From assembly GCF_000208745.1 (NCBI RefSeq), contig NC_030850.1, positions 10,503,165-10,567,164 on the forward strand: 64,000 bases of DNA, read 5' to 3'. The notes beneath the pieces were generated by a model. It searched no databases, was not told the origin of the DNA, and was given only the letters and a program-made list of their open reading frames with translations. Position 1 is the first letter of the stretch; every line of letters begins with the position of its first letter. The position numbers and the translations under genes are program-made. Below, one piece after another: positions 46,502-60,334 of the stretch. Source of the stretch: Theobroma cacao (Eukaryota; Streptophyta; Magnoliopsida; Malvales; Malvaceae).

Positions 46502-48668
46502 TGTGTCTTGCAAAATATAGAAGTATCTTTGAGACAAAAAGGTGTCTTGAAGAAAAGATTGTATTCTTAAAAAGATACACTTGCAAGTCTATATAAAGAA
46601 TTTACTACTAACTATTTTGACACACCAAAAAACAAATAAGATAAGAGTAGAAAAATCAAAAACAGTAAAAGTGTTATGTTCTAGAAATAATCATAAACAC
46701 TTGAGTTCCAATCATCTATCAAAGGAATCCAAATTCTTTATAATTTGCTTGCTTTAAAAAGTAGACTTTAAAATCGAACAACTTTACAAACTCTCGAGTG
46801 TATCTAGTGAACTTCTCTTGTAAAATACAAAGACGAAATTATTATCTTCATTATATTCCTAAGGCTATTCACACGATTCTCCTTTTGCATATTGAGTGAT
46901 ATGAGTGAAATAAGTTTTAAAGTTGTATATCGAGTAGTGAGTGCGAAATAAATTTTAAAAATAACATTTATTAAAAGGTTTACTTTAAATTCAATTTTGT
47001 CAGTTTCTTATATTCCATCTAAATCTCATTTGCACCAATATTATGTCCTTAACAATTTTATACCTTTTTTTGTTTGCTTATCTACTATTTTGTAAGAAAG
47101 AAATTTATGTTATTATTTTTTAATAAGTTGCATCAATAGAGAAAGACAGCATCTTTTAATAAGTTATTATTATTTTTTTAAAAATAGAAAGTTTATGCTA
47201 ATGAGAAAATCCTAATGATATCTTACGTTTTTATTTCTCGGGTTCGCAAGCTATATGATAGAAAATGTCTATACCATATTAAATCTTTGGTTGATAACCA
47301 TAACATTTATAAATGTGACGTAAAATTCTTACAAAAAATAAAAATCATAATATTGATGGGCTTTTTTCCTAAATGAAAGCTGATAATGAAAGGGGTCATA
47401 AGGCAGTTGGGCTTTTGGACCTTTACCCTAAATTAACAATCATAAAGGACGGAGTCCCAACTGTCCAATCGTTTCCTAATTAATGGCCTTAACAGTCACC
47501 TAATTCTGACCGAATAGAACGGGTCACCTAGTTAACTTTATTATCCAGTATAATTAAAGCTACCGATTTAGTAGCTTCATTTCTATTTCTTTTTGGTACA
47601 TATATAATTTTCTTTTTGGTACACCATTAACTTTTTTAATTGCTCTAAAATTTTTCACTATTTTTTTTATTACGGATATCTTAATAATAAAAGTGCAAGT
47701 CGTATGACATAGGATTATCTTTGAGTTTCAAGTTGTTTTAAATTTTGAATTGTTTAAGTTCAAGTTCAATTTCTTGGAGTTGGAGATCATTTCAAATTTT
47801 TAGTTTGATTGGATGTGTTTAAGCTGATCATTCCTTCAGGTTTTTGATTGACTTGCAAGTTAATTTCTTTTTTTTTTTCAAGTTCAATTAATTTGCTTCA
47901 AGTTAATTTTTGGTCAAAAAGAATATTTGCATCAGTAAAAGGAAACATATAGTAATGATATGATAGTACCATTGTTTAATTTTCTTCTTTGTATAGCATT
48001 GATTATCGATATATTTAATTACAAGTTAGAGTCAAAAAGTTTGTTCCAACTCGAAAATTCATTTGAACTCAACTTATTAGGAAAATTTGATAATTTGAAT
48101 TTAAGATGATTTAAAATCTAAATTAATTTAAATTCGAAATGATCGAACATAAACAATCAAGTTTAAAATTAACTTGGACTTAAATTAATTTTAATTTAAA
48201 AATTAATAATTTAGATTTAAAATAATTTGAATTAGAAATCTAAATTCATAATGAGCTGAACTTAAAATAAATCAAATTTTGTTTGATTTGTAAGTTAAAT
48301 TTTAAATATAAAATAAAATTTATGCCCATGAGTCTTTCATTTCTAATTTAATTAAAAAAATTTCTTTGAATTTTTCTTTTCTAAGCTTACTCAAGCTAAC
48401 TTTAGATGTTTCCTTTTTTTCTTCCTTTACCTAAGTTTTGCCTTACTTTACAATTAAATCATTAACTTAATTTTAGTTAATTTGAATGGACTTGAATCAA
48501 GTTAATTTTTATCATCACTAAATGCAAAACTAGCATTACCTCAACCATAATTAAGAAGAATTAATATTTTTTATAATATCAATACGTATAGAAAATTTAT
48601 ATAATATCATATGCCTAATATTAATTTACTTTCATGTTTAAGCATAATTAAAAATCATCACACTTAGT
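46502..48668. other. No gene seen
   Basis: AT-rich sequence. Between 48040 and 48300 there are many short 'aatttaaa' and 'ttgaattta' direct and inverted strings. No ORF, RNA or element boundary can be supported. Confidence 0.45.
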
Positions 48669-49276
48669 GTCTATTTGATCTGACTTTTTTTCAGTTTATT
48701 TATCTTTTAAAAGTAGAAACTGGATCAAACAGTATTTTGAAAACTCTTAAAAATATCAACTTTTTTTAAAAAACAAATTTTAAAAATGAAGAGTTTCAAA
48801 AAAAACTTCAGAGAGGAGTTTTTTTTTTCTTCTTTTAAAAACCACATCAGTTTTACAGGAAAATTTTTCCTTTTGTTTCAAAAATGTCTTCATCTATTAA
48901 AAATAATTCTAACATTACCATCTCAAAAAATATCCCCTCTCTCTCAATCGATCTCCCTCTCCTTTCCCTCTTTCTACAAATTGATTATATTTCCAAAAAT
49001 TTGTTTTAAATAGATAAAAAAATAAAATTAACTTTTTTCCATTGTGAACAAAGAAATTTGTGATTAATATAAAGTTATTTATTAAATATCCTTTATGATA
49101 TCTTTAATTAAAATTAGAATTTATATAAGCTGTTTTATTAAATAATTTATCTATAAAAAGAGCTATAAAAATAAATTTACCTACCAACTTTAACTTAATT
49201 TTAAAAATTATTATTTTTCATAAAAATTTCATAATAACTTTTAAATTTAAAAAAAAGGTCAAATAAGCTCATACAC
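48669..49276. mobile_element. MITE-like element 3, same family as 20583 and 21561
   Basis: Left end 'gtgtctatttgatctgac'. The right end, reverse-complemented, is 'gtgtatgagcttatttgacc'. TTA lies on both sides within a longer match 'acactta' (48662-48668 and 49273-49279). The interior shares 'ctctctcaatcgatctccct' and the terminal 'ttaacttaattttaaaa' string with element 2. No transposase. The frame at 48786-49013 is part of it. Confidence 0.7.
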
Positions 49277-51583
49277 TTAACAGTTAAGTTAATAACAGGT
49301 ATATATTTCTCTGCTCAACAGAATTGGATAGAAATCCCAATTCTCCACGTCCAAAAAAAATTATCACAAATGGATCCAAAAAAATTATCTCTCAAAGTCT
49401 CTGAAAAGTTTGTGTACTCTCTACCTATATGAAATAACTATTATAAGTCAACTGGTGTTGCATCAATGCCTTCTATTTGACGAAACGAACTAGCATTGCT
49501 TGTACTATCCCATGCTGCTCCTTAAGTGATGCATAATGCAGCCCAGCCTATATAGAGCACTGCTGTTATAAATCTTTTAATGACACAAGTTAAGATATTA
49601 CTAATATGATTATATATATATATATATATAGTGGCTGAGGTAGACGGGTGGTCAGTGGTTAATTTTTTTTATTTGTATGGGTATAAAATTACAATTATAT
49701 AAGTTTGTCACCCTTATTTAATTTAAATGAATTGGTTTGACATGGTGGTAAATCATCTAAGTTAAATTTTGGAGATCTGGTTCAATCCCTACTAGGATCA
49801 AATTTTGGAATTCTTTTTTTTCCTAAATTTTGGAATTAAATTATTTTTCTTGTAATTATTGTTTTTTCTTTTTTTCCCTTCTTTTTTCCCAAACTTTGTT
49901 TTTTTCTTTTTTTGCCCAAAGTTTAAAATTATTTTTCTTTTCCTTGTTTTCCCTATAAAGTAAAAGATGCATGACTTAATTGCCTAAAAGTATAAGTTTT
50001 TATTTTAATTTTTATTACAATCTGTTGATACAATTTGAGCACTTGTGTAATATGTCTTTTACCTAAAAACCCTTCATTTTTTTTTTATGTAACTTTACTA
50101 GAATATTTTGTATTATTTCATATAAAATATTATGGTCTTATAGAGTAAAAGATGCATTACTTAACTACTTAAAGAGTATTATTTTTTATTTTGATTTTTC
50201 TTACAATCTGCTAATTCGATTTGAGTACTTATGTAATATATCATATGTTTACATGAAAACCTGAATAAAAATGTGATTAAAATATTTAAAAATTTTCAAT
50301 AATCTTATCTTACTTTTTCAAATTAAATAGGTACAAAGTGATTACTAAAACCATTGACACAAATTTAGTTATAGATGATTTTGAAACTAATGAAAGCACT
50401 TTGAGCACAGCTTACGATTAATTTTTCCTCTTTGCTTTATGTCAATTTATATTGATGAATTTGAAAACTTATATTTAAGTTGTTAATAAAAATTTATGTT
50501 ATAATTTAATTTATTTCAAAAATTATTAATTTTTTACTCCAAATCAAATCATTAACCCGATTCATGACCTTGTATAATGCTCTTTAGCCACCCTTCATAC
50601 AAAATCATAGATCCATCATTGTATATATATATATAATGGTGCACCATATAATTAAAAAACACATTTAAAGAATTTAATTATTAGAAATAAGTCATTATAT
50701 GTTTAGCTTTGTGCCATGCATATTAAAGTTAGATCTAGGGGGCGAAGTCAAGGTGGGTAACAGCGGGTACCACTCAATTTTTAATTTTTTATTATTATAT
50801 ATAAAACTTGATATACATAGTATTATTATTTTTATATTTATCATTTAATCACCTCTCATGTGAAATCTTGAATTTTTCATTGGTTAGATTGAGTTAATTA
50901 TGTATTAATTAAATTGATTATGTCTCACACACCAATTTTTTTTGGGATTTGTAATTGACATGACATGAATCACATTATTTTTATTGCAAAAAGTTGTAAA
51001 GCTAGGTTTATTTTTCTTTCCATGTCATCCACCTTAGCCGAATTGTTAGATTGTATTTAATTTGCACCTAAGTCAGCTCATCAATTTATTCCAAACTTGC
51101 GTATTTGTACGGGTACTATTAAACTATTGAGCCAAGGTTATTTATATCTATTTTTTTCCCTTTCAAAAATTTCATTATCTACTTTTCAATATATAAATTT
51201 TAATTCAGTTAAGATATTGAATTGTCTCGAACAATTTAAGATCTAGTTCGTTAAGAAGATCTTATTATTGTAATTTTGTTGATTTGTTTACGTCATTGTT
51301 TGATCTGTAGTTAAAACTTCTATGGCTCCAACTATGATTTTGTTTTGTACAATTATTTGAGTATTTTGTTAAGCCACGTTATATTGTTTTGTAATTTGCA
51401 TAGTTTGCAGAGATCAATGACATTTTGTATTGTCATCCATGGTTGAATTTTGGTTAGAAAAGAATCCTTTTCAGTGTTAAAGGAATAATTGATCGTGAAA
51501 CAAGATTAACAAGCTTCTGTGTGATCTCTCCTTTTTTTAGTATGAGAATGATATTTACTTTTTTCAAAATTTAACCATCTCAT
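49277..51583. other. No gene seen; AT microsatellites and a degenerate duplication
   Basis: (TA)n tracts at ~49612-49630 and ~50618-50632. A degenerate direct repeat, about 175 bp apart, begins 'agtaaaagatgcat(g/t)actt' at ~49960 and ~50137 and includes 'cttacaatctg'. No gene supported. Confidence 0.55.
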
Positions 51584-54057
51584 TGTGAAACCTCGACCTT
51601 CATAAACACGTAACTCGAGGTAAAACTTATGTTTAAAGGTTTAATTTGAGCTAATGATTATAGTTTTACGTTACTTAAAATTATTTTATGTCGTTATAGG
51701 AGTAGGATTAAAAAATAATTTCAATTGGTGAAGAAATGTGCATAGTGGACTGTTGCTCTATTTGCATATATTTTGGTTTTTTAAGTGTAACTCCTACTAC
51801 AGAAGTTCAAATAACATGATTTTTTTGACCATTAGAAAACTAAGAGGTAGGGCTACAATTTTGATGATTATTACTTTGCTCAGTTTTGACGGAAAGATGG
51901 TCAAAATCCTTGTCGAAGTGAAAGTACTGCATTAGAAGAACAGATTTGGACAGAACATTTGAGCACTACAGCGCTGGAAATTGAGAGCCGCAACCCTAAC
52001 CGTAATTTCCATAAATAACAAGTTTAGGGGATTTTTGAAGCTAGGACTTTTGGGGGCTACTTAAGGGACCTTTTTCAGAGGATTTTGGACTTTTTTCCAG
52101 TGTCAAAAGAGTAAAAAGATTGCACAAGAAAATGAGAAAGACAAGTGGCCTTGTTAAGGGCATTATTGTACTTGCATGAGAAATTAGATAAGCTTTAACT
52201 ATAAAGATCTCATCTTTTCTAGCAGCTTCCACATTTCTCAAGCAACTTCTTCTTCTTCCCCCTTCTATCTCACGTTTTTCTCTTCTTCCATGAAAGTTTC
52301 TTTGAAGCTTCCATCACTCTCTCAAACTAACCTCAATTTTCGTGCTTTACACAACCTATTGTAGGGTTTTTCATATTCTTTTACTCCTTCACCTTAAACA
52401 AACCCTTAAAAGTCTTTCTTCAATACTTTCTCTCACCAACTGAACTTTGTAGAGAGAGAAAGAAAGGTTTCATGATAGCTTGAGAACTTTTGGGAAGAAA
52501 TTTCATTACCATCCACCAAGGTGAATGATGAATTAGGATTGGTTTTAAGTTATTGATGATAGCTAGTAATTAGAGTTATGAGTTGTGTTATTTTCTGAAA
52601 TTGTTTATCTATTTCTAGTGTTACTAAAGTAGAGAAACGGAATAGCCAATCAAATGGTAATTGGAAGGTAGATAGGAAAGGCTATTGAAGGTTGAATTGG
52701 GAAACAGCTTTTGGAGTGATATTAAAGTAAATTGATTTGGCTGTGATGTTTTTGTACGTGATAGGTTCCAACAAGGCCCTTTAGCCTTATTTGAACCATT
52801 AGGGAAGTTAGAGTCGATTAAAGGCTCAACAAGTACCAGTGAGTGAACTTGCATTAAAAGGTTTTGGGATATACACATACATGTTTGATTGAACCCCTAG
52901 AACGTTTTACTTGGTTCTTTCTTCAAAACTCACATGGGAACAAGCCCTTATGAAATGTTTTTATGTTATGAAATGGATTGTGTGATGAATTCATATGTTT
53001 CTGTATAATGTTGATATATATATACTATGTCATAAATGGTACCATTGTGTGACAAATGCAACCGTGCATGTGTGGGGTGAGTGTGCACTTGCCGGTGATG
53101 ACATTGGTGAAGGAGATGGATGGTGATACTGTCCGTGTGTATGATGTGGGGGGATGCACACAATGGCATTAACTGTGCACGATGTGGGGGAATGCACACG
53201 ATGACTCCGGCTATGTGCATGATGTGGGGGGATGCACATGAGCTGGGTGAGATGGGGTGGTATAAGAATTGGTATATGCTTAAGTATATGTATATGCAAT
53301 AAAATGATCATGATTATAATATGTGATTGTATGGTATGATGAATCTTGAAAATTGATTTTATTGCAGCGAGAAACATGCTGTTTATGCTGCCTTGCTTGG
53401 ATGATTGCTGAAAATTTCCTCTCTTTCCAATTTTATGTCGAACATGGTTCCTTCATCATTAAATGATTTTACAACCCAAGGTTAAATGGAGGGATTTTAA
53501 TAAGAACTTGAACTAAGTTGCATTGTTTTCAAATAAGTGCATCATGATTATCAACTTTCCTTATCGTTGCTTGTTCCCTTCTATGTTCACTCACTGAGTT
53601 TGTACTCACTATTTTCAACTTCATGTTTTCATATTAGGAGGCAATTGAAACCCAGGCCGAGGTGTCCACGTAGTTTCATCTCTTTGGTAGGTATGTTGGC
53701 ATTTAGTAGCCATCCCTTCACCTTGGTCATTTCGCTAGAGGCCTAGAGTCATTTTGTTTGTAAATACGTACATGTGATGTAAAGAATTAAAATGCAAGCC
53801 TTAGAGTTTATATGTATATTTTGATTGGTAAGCCACCATGAGTGGCAATGATTAACATTATTTGAGTTAATGTGACATGCAGTTTTGATTGCTATAGCAT
53901 ATTAATTAGGTTCTTATATATTAGAAGTATGAAAAATGAATTTAAGAATAGTTGATGGAATAATGAGTAGGATTATATAAGTAGGCTTGCTTGGACTTAG
54001 TGGGCTATGCCTATTGGGTCCAAGCGTCAGTCACAGCTCGAAAATCGGATCGTGGCA
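51584..54057 (+). mobile_element. Long LTR-like element (family C), probable solo LTR
   Basis: It begins TGTGAAACCTCGACC and ends GGATCGTGGCA, i.e. TG...CA with a terminal phrase like family A. It has a CT-rich leader (52240-52330) after an AT-rich promoter-like part, and a 'tcactcactgagttt' block near 53587 like the one in family A. Flanking pentamers CTCAT and CCTAT agree at only 3 of 5 bases, so a target duplication is not proven. No coding domain inside. Small open frames at 51738, 52041, 52624 and 53537 are not supported. Confidence 0.5.
53136..53241. repeat. Minisatellite, three units of ~40 bp
   Basis: 'tgtg(t/c)a(t/c)gatgtgggg' followed by '(g/a)atgcacac/atg' is repeated at 53136, 53174 and 53214. 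G-rich on the plus strand. Open frames on both strands at 52966-53377 follow the repeat. Confidence 0.85.
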
Positions 54058-55058
54058 CCTATGATAGTCCAATAGTTGTTAATTCAATAAAAAATCAGAA
54101 TAAATATATAGAACAGAAAAGTGCCAGTGGAAAGGCCCAAAAGTGAGGTACCAGAAGCTTCACTTTGGTCCATTCCTCGAATTCTCAATCGTGAACCAAC
54201 AAAGGTAATAAAAAATGATTTTTTATTTCTTCGGGTGGATCTCTTGATAGGAGGTCGTTATTCCAGATATTAGGAATTATTATTATCTCAACTGATCTCA
54301 CTTGTTTTTAAGGGGACAAAATCTGACATGAGTTTAGACCAATCAACCTAAACATGTTCAAAATTCAAATCAAGTTCACTTGAAATAATTAAAAAAAAGT
54401 AAAAAAATTCAAATCTAAAAGTAATATGTGATCTTTGATCCAAAATGAACAATATAAAACAACCCAAATTTAAAGTGAAAGCAATCCATGAATGAAAGAA
54501 AAACTTCAGACTGGAGATATGTGATATATTTTTAACGAAATTAATAACTTAAGAAAATTAGATTGGGGACATTGCACACTATTTTGTGATTGTCTATTTT
54601 TTAGTTTCTAGTCTTTCATTTACAGAGCAATTCATGTATCAATTTTTTAACACATAGAAAAAAAAAAATACTGGAGTGTTACAATCAACCTCAGTCATCA
54701 TCTCTTAAATGTAAAAATAGGACCCACATTGAATTAATTTGTTTTAGATATCATAATTTCTTATAATTTGTAAGTATTAAGATTCGGTCAATTGATTGTG
54801 CCTTATAGAAAAAATTAGGCTTATTGATCATTTACCCATTTATATTTGATTTATATAATTTAAGTGTTTAACAATCTAAGTGTAATACTTGTACAAAGAA
54901 AAAGAAAGAGTTTAATTAGAGCTTAGAGGATCAACTGCAAGGAAAATACTTCATACATAAATTTTGTAACAAAATATGAAAAAAAATTTAAATCAATTTA
55001 GGCTTAGCATGTGAAGAGTCTTCCTTTTTCTTTATAAAGTTATACCTACAAGTAGAAA

Positions 55059-57873
55059 TGTCACGACCCGAAACTCCCATCGAGCCCGTGATAACTGTCG
55101 TGAAGTCTTGACAGACATTTTTCTCCCGAATGCCTTTCGAGACCTCGCAAGGCTTTTGTACCAGTTTTTCCATTCCTCTCCCTTTCTTCTTTTTTTCTTT
55201 TTTGGATAATAAAAATAAAATAAAAAAATATTTAATAAAATAATCTATTTTAATGAAAAATATATTTATATATATATTTTTGAAACATTAAAATTATTTG
55301 TATTTGATAAAAACAAAAATAAATTATGCTTGGTAAGATTTATTAGGTTGTTGATATTTTATAATANGAAACATCAAAAATTAATTTTTTGCACATAAAA
55401 ACAAAATAAATTTATACATACTGTAATATAAAAAACTGGAGTATGCAATTTAAATTACAATAACACATGAGCCCCAAATAACTGAGAAGGTTTAAGTCTA
55501 TAACCTTGCTTTCTAAGATGCAACTCCGAAATTTACTTCTCGATCCAATTGACAGTCTACTGCCTATTCTGAGCCTGAAAAATATATAGGAAGAAGGGGT
55601 GAGATTATAAAATCTCAGTGAGTAGACAAACATTATCAAAATAATCTAAAGCCGAGTAATAGGAGACAATTAAAATAATTTATCCCAACCCATATAAATA
55701 ATTGGATTTCATCCAATTACTCAACATGGTTTATGTACTTTTCAAAAACTTGGCCCTTGCCAAAAATCCATTCTCGGGGATACCCCGCGAAGGCATCTTA
55801 CCGAGACCGCCAAGACTATTTATTGTCACACACATGAACACATTTCACCTCTAACAACATAGCCATTCCTCGGCATTGGTTGAGTCCCAGTTTCACGTGG
55901 TGGCCAGCGTGAAGTGTACTCAAATCCTACCTCGAGAGTTATCCTACGCGCCTCTCCAATCGAGGTAAGCTCAATAATTGGGAACCATGCCCCTCTAATT
56001 AGGGTGGCCCACAGAACCCCCGTCACTGCAGTGCCCACTTTATAATCCACCAATCAATAAAATCACAATAGTATGACATGGCTCACTTAACACATTCAAG
56101 GCAAATCAAAGCAGTTCACATATTCTTAAAATCATAAAAATAACAAGTCATACCCACATTTATCATAAGCCATTTAATGTAAAATCATGGATAAACAACA
56201 CAATCATAGTATAGGTCTCCAATTACTCTATTTTTGAAATCATTATTAAATTTTCAAAAATTTTATAAAATTATTTTATAAAATCTCATTTTCCCATAAA
56301 ATACAATAATTTTCCAACTAAACTATTTTTCCATAAAATCACATAATTAAATAAATCTACTCTAGATAATTAAGACGATAGTAAGTTTACTCACTGTACT
56401 AGGAGTAAATATACTCTTATTCTCGATCCTTGGGTGTAGTCTTTTACCCGTATCAGATAGCTCACCACCTATCCACAATACATGACACAAAAAATTCAAG
56501 AATTTGTGTCAAATCAATATATTATTTCAGGTTTTTATCCATGCGTATGCACTAGATAGGGTGTGAAATGTTTGGACAATCGCTTAATCACAGTATCCGA
56601 CCTAACTCGCCTATACACGGTGTAAATTTCTAAAATCTCCAATTCAACTCCAATTCCATCTATTTTAATTTCAATTATCCAATTATATTCACAATACCTC
56701 AATGACTGTGAATGTGGTCCAATTTATCAGTTCGGATCACAAATTACGTTTTTACCCCTAGTGGGTAAAAATTTTAATTTTTTTGCACCAAAAATTTCCA
56801 TTTAATTTTCAACCTCAAAATTCATCATTTTTCCATCTAATTCTTTTAAAATAAAGTCAATCTCATCCTCACACACCATTGGCTAGATTCAGCCTAGAGA
56901 AATTCATGGAGAAAATGAATATTTTTCTTGTTGTTTTACTCATAAACATGCTAAACTAACACTAAACACTAACAAAGTTCAAAATTAAATTAATCTAACA
57001 ACTTTCTCTCTCTAAACCCATATGATCAGATTTGAATCCATCATCAAAACACATAATTTAACTATGAAAAATAAGGAAAAATGCATGGAAATGATAAATC
57101 TTAAGCTAAGCTTGAAAAATCATACCTTTAAACACTTGATTTCTTCAAAAATCACACTTGTTCTTTGAATTTTCTCACTCTAGGGTTTGTTCTTATTTCT
57201 CTCTCTCTCCTGCTGGTTTTGGCTGACCCTCACAATGAAGAATTCTGAAATTTTCAAGCCTTTTAAAAGGCTTAATAAAATATTATTATTTTATTTACCT
57301 TTTGAATATTTTATTATTTTATTTTTTCTAGCCATTTTTTTGACTTTCTTTTTCTACCACTCAATCCTCTTCACTTATCCATGTCTTCCATGAAATTTCT
57401 AGACTTTTCCAAAGTTTTAGTGGAGCAAATTTTTAAAAATTACACTTTTACCCCCATAAAGTGAAAAATTACATTTTTGCCTCAAAAACTGAAAAATTAC
57501 CCCATAGACATAGTTTTCATCCCTTCTACTCATACCATTCTCCAATTTATCAAATGTGATCTAAATTCTCTCCAAATCTCAAATTTTATCCGCGGGTGGA
57601 AAAATTACGATTTTGCCTCTAGATAGTGAAAATTTCGATTTGACTCCGAATTAATCCTCAAACTCCGAATTACCATTGTGAGTCATCCCTGAACTGTGAA
57701 ACTCTTAATTTCACCTTCAAATTTCTATTTGAACTAGTTCGAGGCTTAATCGACTTAATGGTACCATTAGAGGCAATATCGTCTTTTAACGATTTTTCGA
57801 ACTTCCTAAATATACAAACATTCTATCAAGCATGTGAATGACATTATAATTATTTACAAAGCAGGGTTTGATA
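55059..57873 (-). mobile_element. Solo LTR, family A, complete, inverted relative to 43769
   Basis: The reverse complement of the LTR at 43769-46496 over its full length: starts TGTCACGACCC, ends 'gcagggtttgata' (terminal C to T change). Flanked by AGAAA at 55054-55058 and 57874-57878. Unit A shows the unoccupied target at ~21385 ('gtagaaactacaatag'). It is longer than its partner (2815 against 2728) mainly through extra sequence next to the N at 55367. Open frames inside are LTR sequence. Confidence 0.9.
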
Positions 57874-58324
57874 AGAAATTACAATAGTAATAAAACATTA
57901 TATATCTTTATATCTTATATAAAACATTATTGATATGAACAGATAAACCAACCAACAATCAAGATAATGTTGGACAAATTTAGCATAACATAGATTATAC
58001 CCACTAATGGTGAGATTTGGACTTGAGATCTCAAAATTCAAGAGCCTCCATTTTATTATTGAAACAAAACCTCATTAGTTAAAAGGTGTATTACTATTGT
58101 TTAAATATTTATTTACTATACAAATTTTCAATTTCTTTTTTATCAAAATTTTTATATGAAAGATATTAAACTAATTTATAGTATTGATATGGTATCATTT
58201 ATCCAATAAGAAATATTATTTTTATTGAGTTAATAATGACATGTGCACAAGTCTAATAGCCCACCAGAACCATGGGCTTGGCTCAACTCTAGATATTATT
58301 ATATTATTAAATAAATTATTTTTC

Positions 58325-59912
58325 TACAACAAATATGACTTAGAATAGCATATTTTTAAAATGTGTTATTAAAAATATTGTTAATAATACTTTTTTATAT
58401 TTTTAGAATATTTTTGCACATCTAACTTTACTATATAAAGTTTTAGATGTATTATGAATAAAATGTAACCATAAATATTGCATATACTAGTAAAGGTTGT
58501 ACTTTTTTATATTACTACTAAATGTGAAACAAGTGAAGCGAAAATTTTAAATAATTGCACTTTTTAAGATTTTATTATACAAAAATAAATGTCGCTTAAA
58601 GAAGTGTGATTTAATCTCAATTTTGTTAGAGTGTTTTTAGGGACAAATTTTGTTAACACTAAAAAATAAAGTGCTTTCGAAAATAACCTTTTTTAATTTT
58701 AATAATTTTCAGTCAAAATAAAAAATTTTAAAAATAAAATTACCTTTAATGAAACCTCCTCATATTTAAGTGCACGTGTTGAAAAATGCCATGTTGAAAA
58801 AAAAATTATTACACGTCATTTTTTTTATGATTACAGGAAATGTAACAAATAAAATAACCCCAAAAACTAATTATCCAAATTTATTTTATCCTAGCAATAA
58901 CATTAACGTTGAATAACTTTTCAATACATCTTCCTTTCCATATCAAATTCTTTTTTAATTTTAAACTTTATCTTTATCATGAAAGTATTTAACTCCAAGA
59001 GTTTATTTTCAATTAAAATTCAACAATGGAAACAAAGTTACATGCTATGTTTAAAAAATGTTGTTATTACACATCATACTAAAAAAAATGTTGTTACAAT
59101 TAAAAACAAAAAAGTTGTTACACACTTTAACTCCAAAAATTTATATTGTAGTGAAATACAAATGAGCAAGTTACACATCATGTTTAAAAAAATATTGTTA
59201 CTATACGTCATACCGTTACACACTTCAATAAAAGACGTTGCACACCAAAACTTCAGTAGCAAATGTTATATGCTAAGAACAAAGCTTCAACACCAAATAT
59301 TACACACCAAGACCAAAGCTTCAACATAGATGTTATACACTTAGGCTAAAGCTTCAACATCAAATATTACACGCTAAAACTTCATCCTTCCTACTGATGT
59401 TACATGCCAAGGCATGAATCATTTTGTTACATGTCAAGGCATGACTTGAATCATTGAAAAACTCAACACTAATAAATCCAAGAACATGTTGTTACTCGTT
59501 ATATCATACTTTTTGGTCTGTAGATCAACGATGATATAATAGGATAGCAAGAGATAGATAGAGAGAAAGGTTTGTGAATGTAAACCAATAAACTCAAGAA
59601 CATGTTGTTACATGTCATGTCATGCTCTTTGATCTATAAATTGATGATGATATGGCCAAATGGCGAGAGATAAACAAGGAGAGATGATAATGGTGGTAAA
59701 ATTAGAAAGAATTGGATGGCGAGAGAGAAAAATGGGGAGCACAGCAAACGAATAACGAGAGAGAAAAATTGAGAGCATTTAATTGTCCGAAATGGTTTTA
59801 AGGACATTTTTGTAAAGTCATGACAAAAGTTGAGTAAAAACGGTTAACTTTATATTGAAGATTATTTTGAAATGAGCTTATCAAGTTCGTTATTTCTCAC
59901 AATTTGTTTTAT
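58325..59912. mobile_element. Unclassified 1.6-kb insertion in unit B
   Basis: Absent from unit A, where 'aaataaagtatttttatttaa' (about 26524) is continuous. The left junction starts 'ctacaacaaatatgac' and the right ends 'cacaatttgtttt'. TATTTTT may be duplicated on both sides. The interior has a ~500-bp field (about 59040-59620) of degenerate 'gttacac/atgttacatg' units and no transposase. The open frame at 58979-59329 follows these repeats and has no recognised domain. 'ctacaaca' recalls CACTA ends, but the terminal bases do not fit well. Confidence 0.55.
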
Positions 59913-60334
59913 TTTTTATTTAATTTTAACTTTAAAATATATTTTTTTAATTATTTAGACATAATTTTTAGAGGTACTAATAAAACTCATCTCAACTCAT
60001 GAATATCTCTAGTTAATAACCAATAAACTCATTTAACAATTGCAATTGCAACTCAATCATAAATTGAAACCCAATTGAATTCGAAGTGACCCAAACTTAT
60101 AACTATCTTCACTTAAATGTCCCATGCATAAGACAAATTAAAACTTTAAGACACATTTGGTTCACGAATAGAAAGAGAATGAAATGCTTGACAATCTATC
60201 AGAGATATGGTAGTCAGTAAAGTAACATCTGCCCATAATGGAAAATTTGATTGCCAATATATTCCATCGGAAAGTCATCAAATCTGTTAGTATTTGCATT
60301 AGTCGGTAATGATATTGGTCCTATTCTGTTGGTA

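Noticed and set aside
53030..53377. His/Ser-rich minus-strand frames
   Set aside because: Follow the 40-bp minisatellite in LTR family C and have no domain.
58979..59329. 116-codon frame as a possible novel protein
   Set aside because: Consists of the degenerate GTTACAC-type repeats of the unclassified insertion. The opposite strand is also open in part, and no start context or motif supports it.
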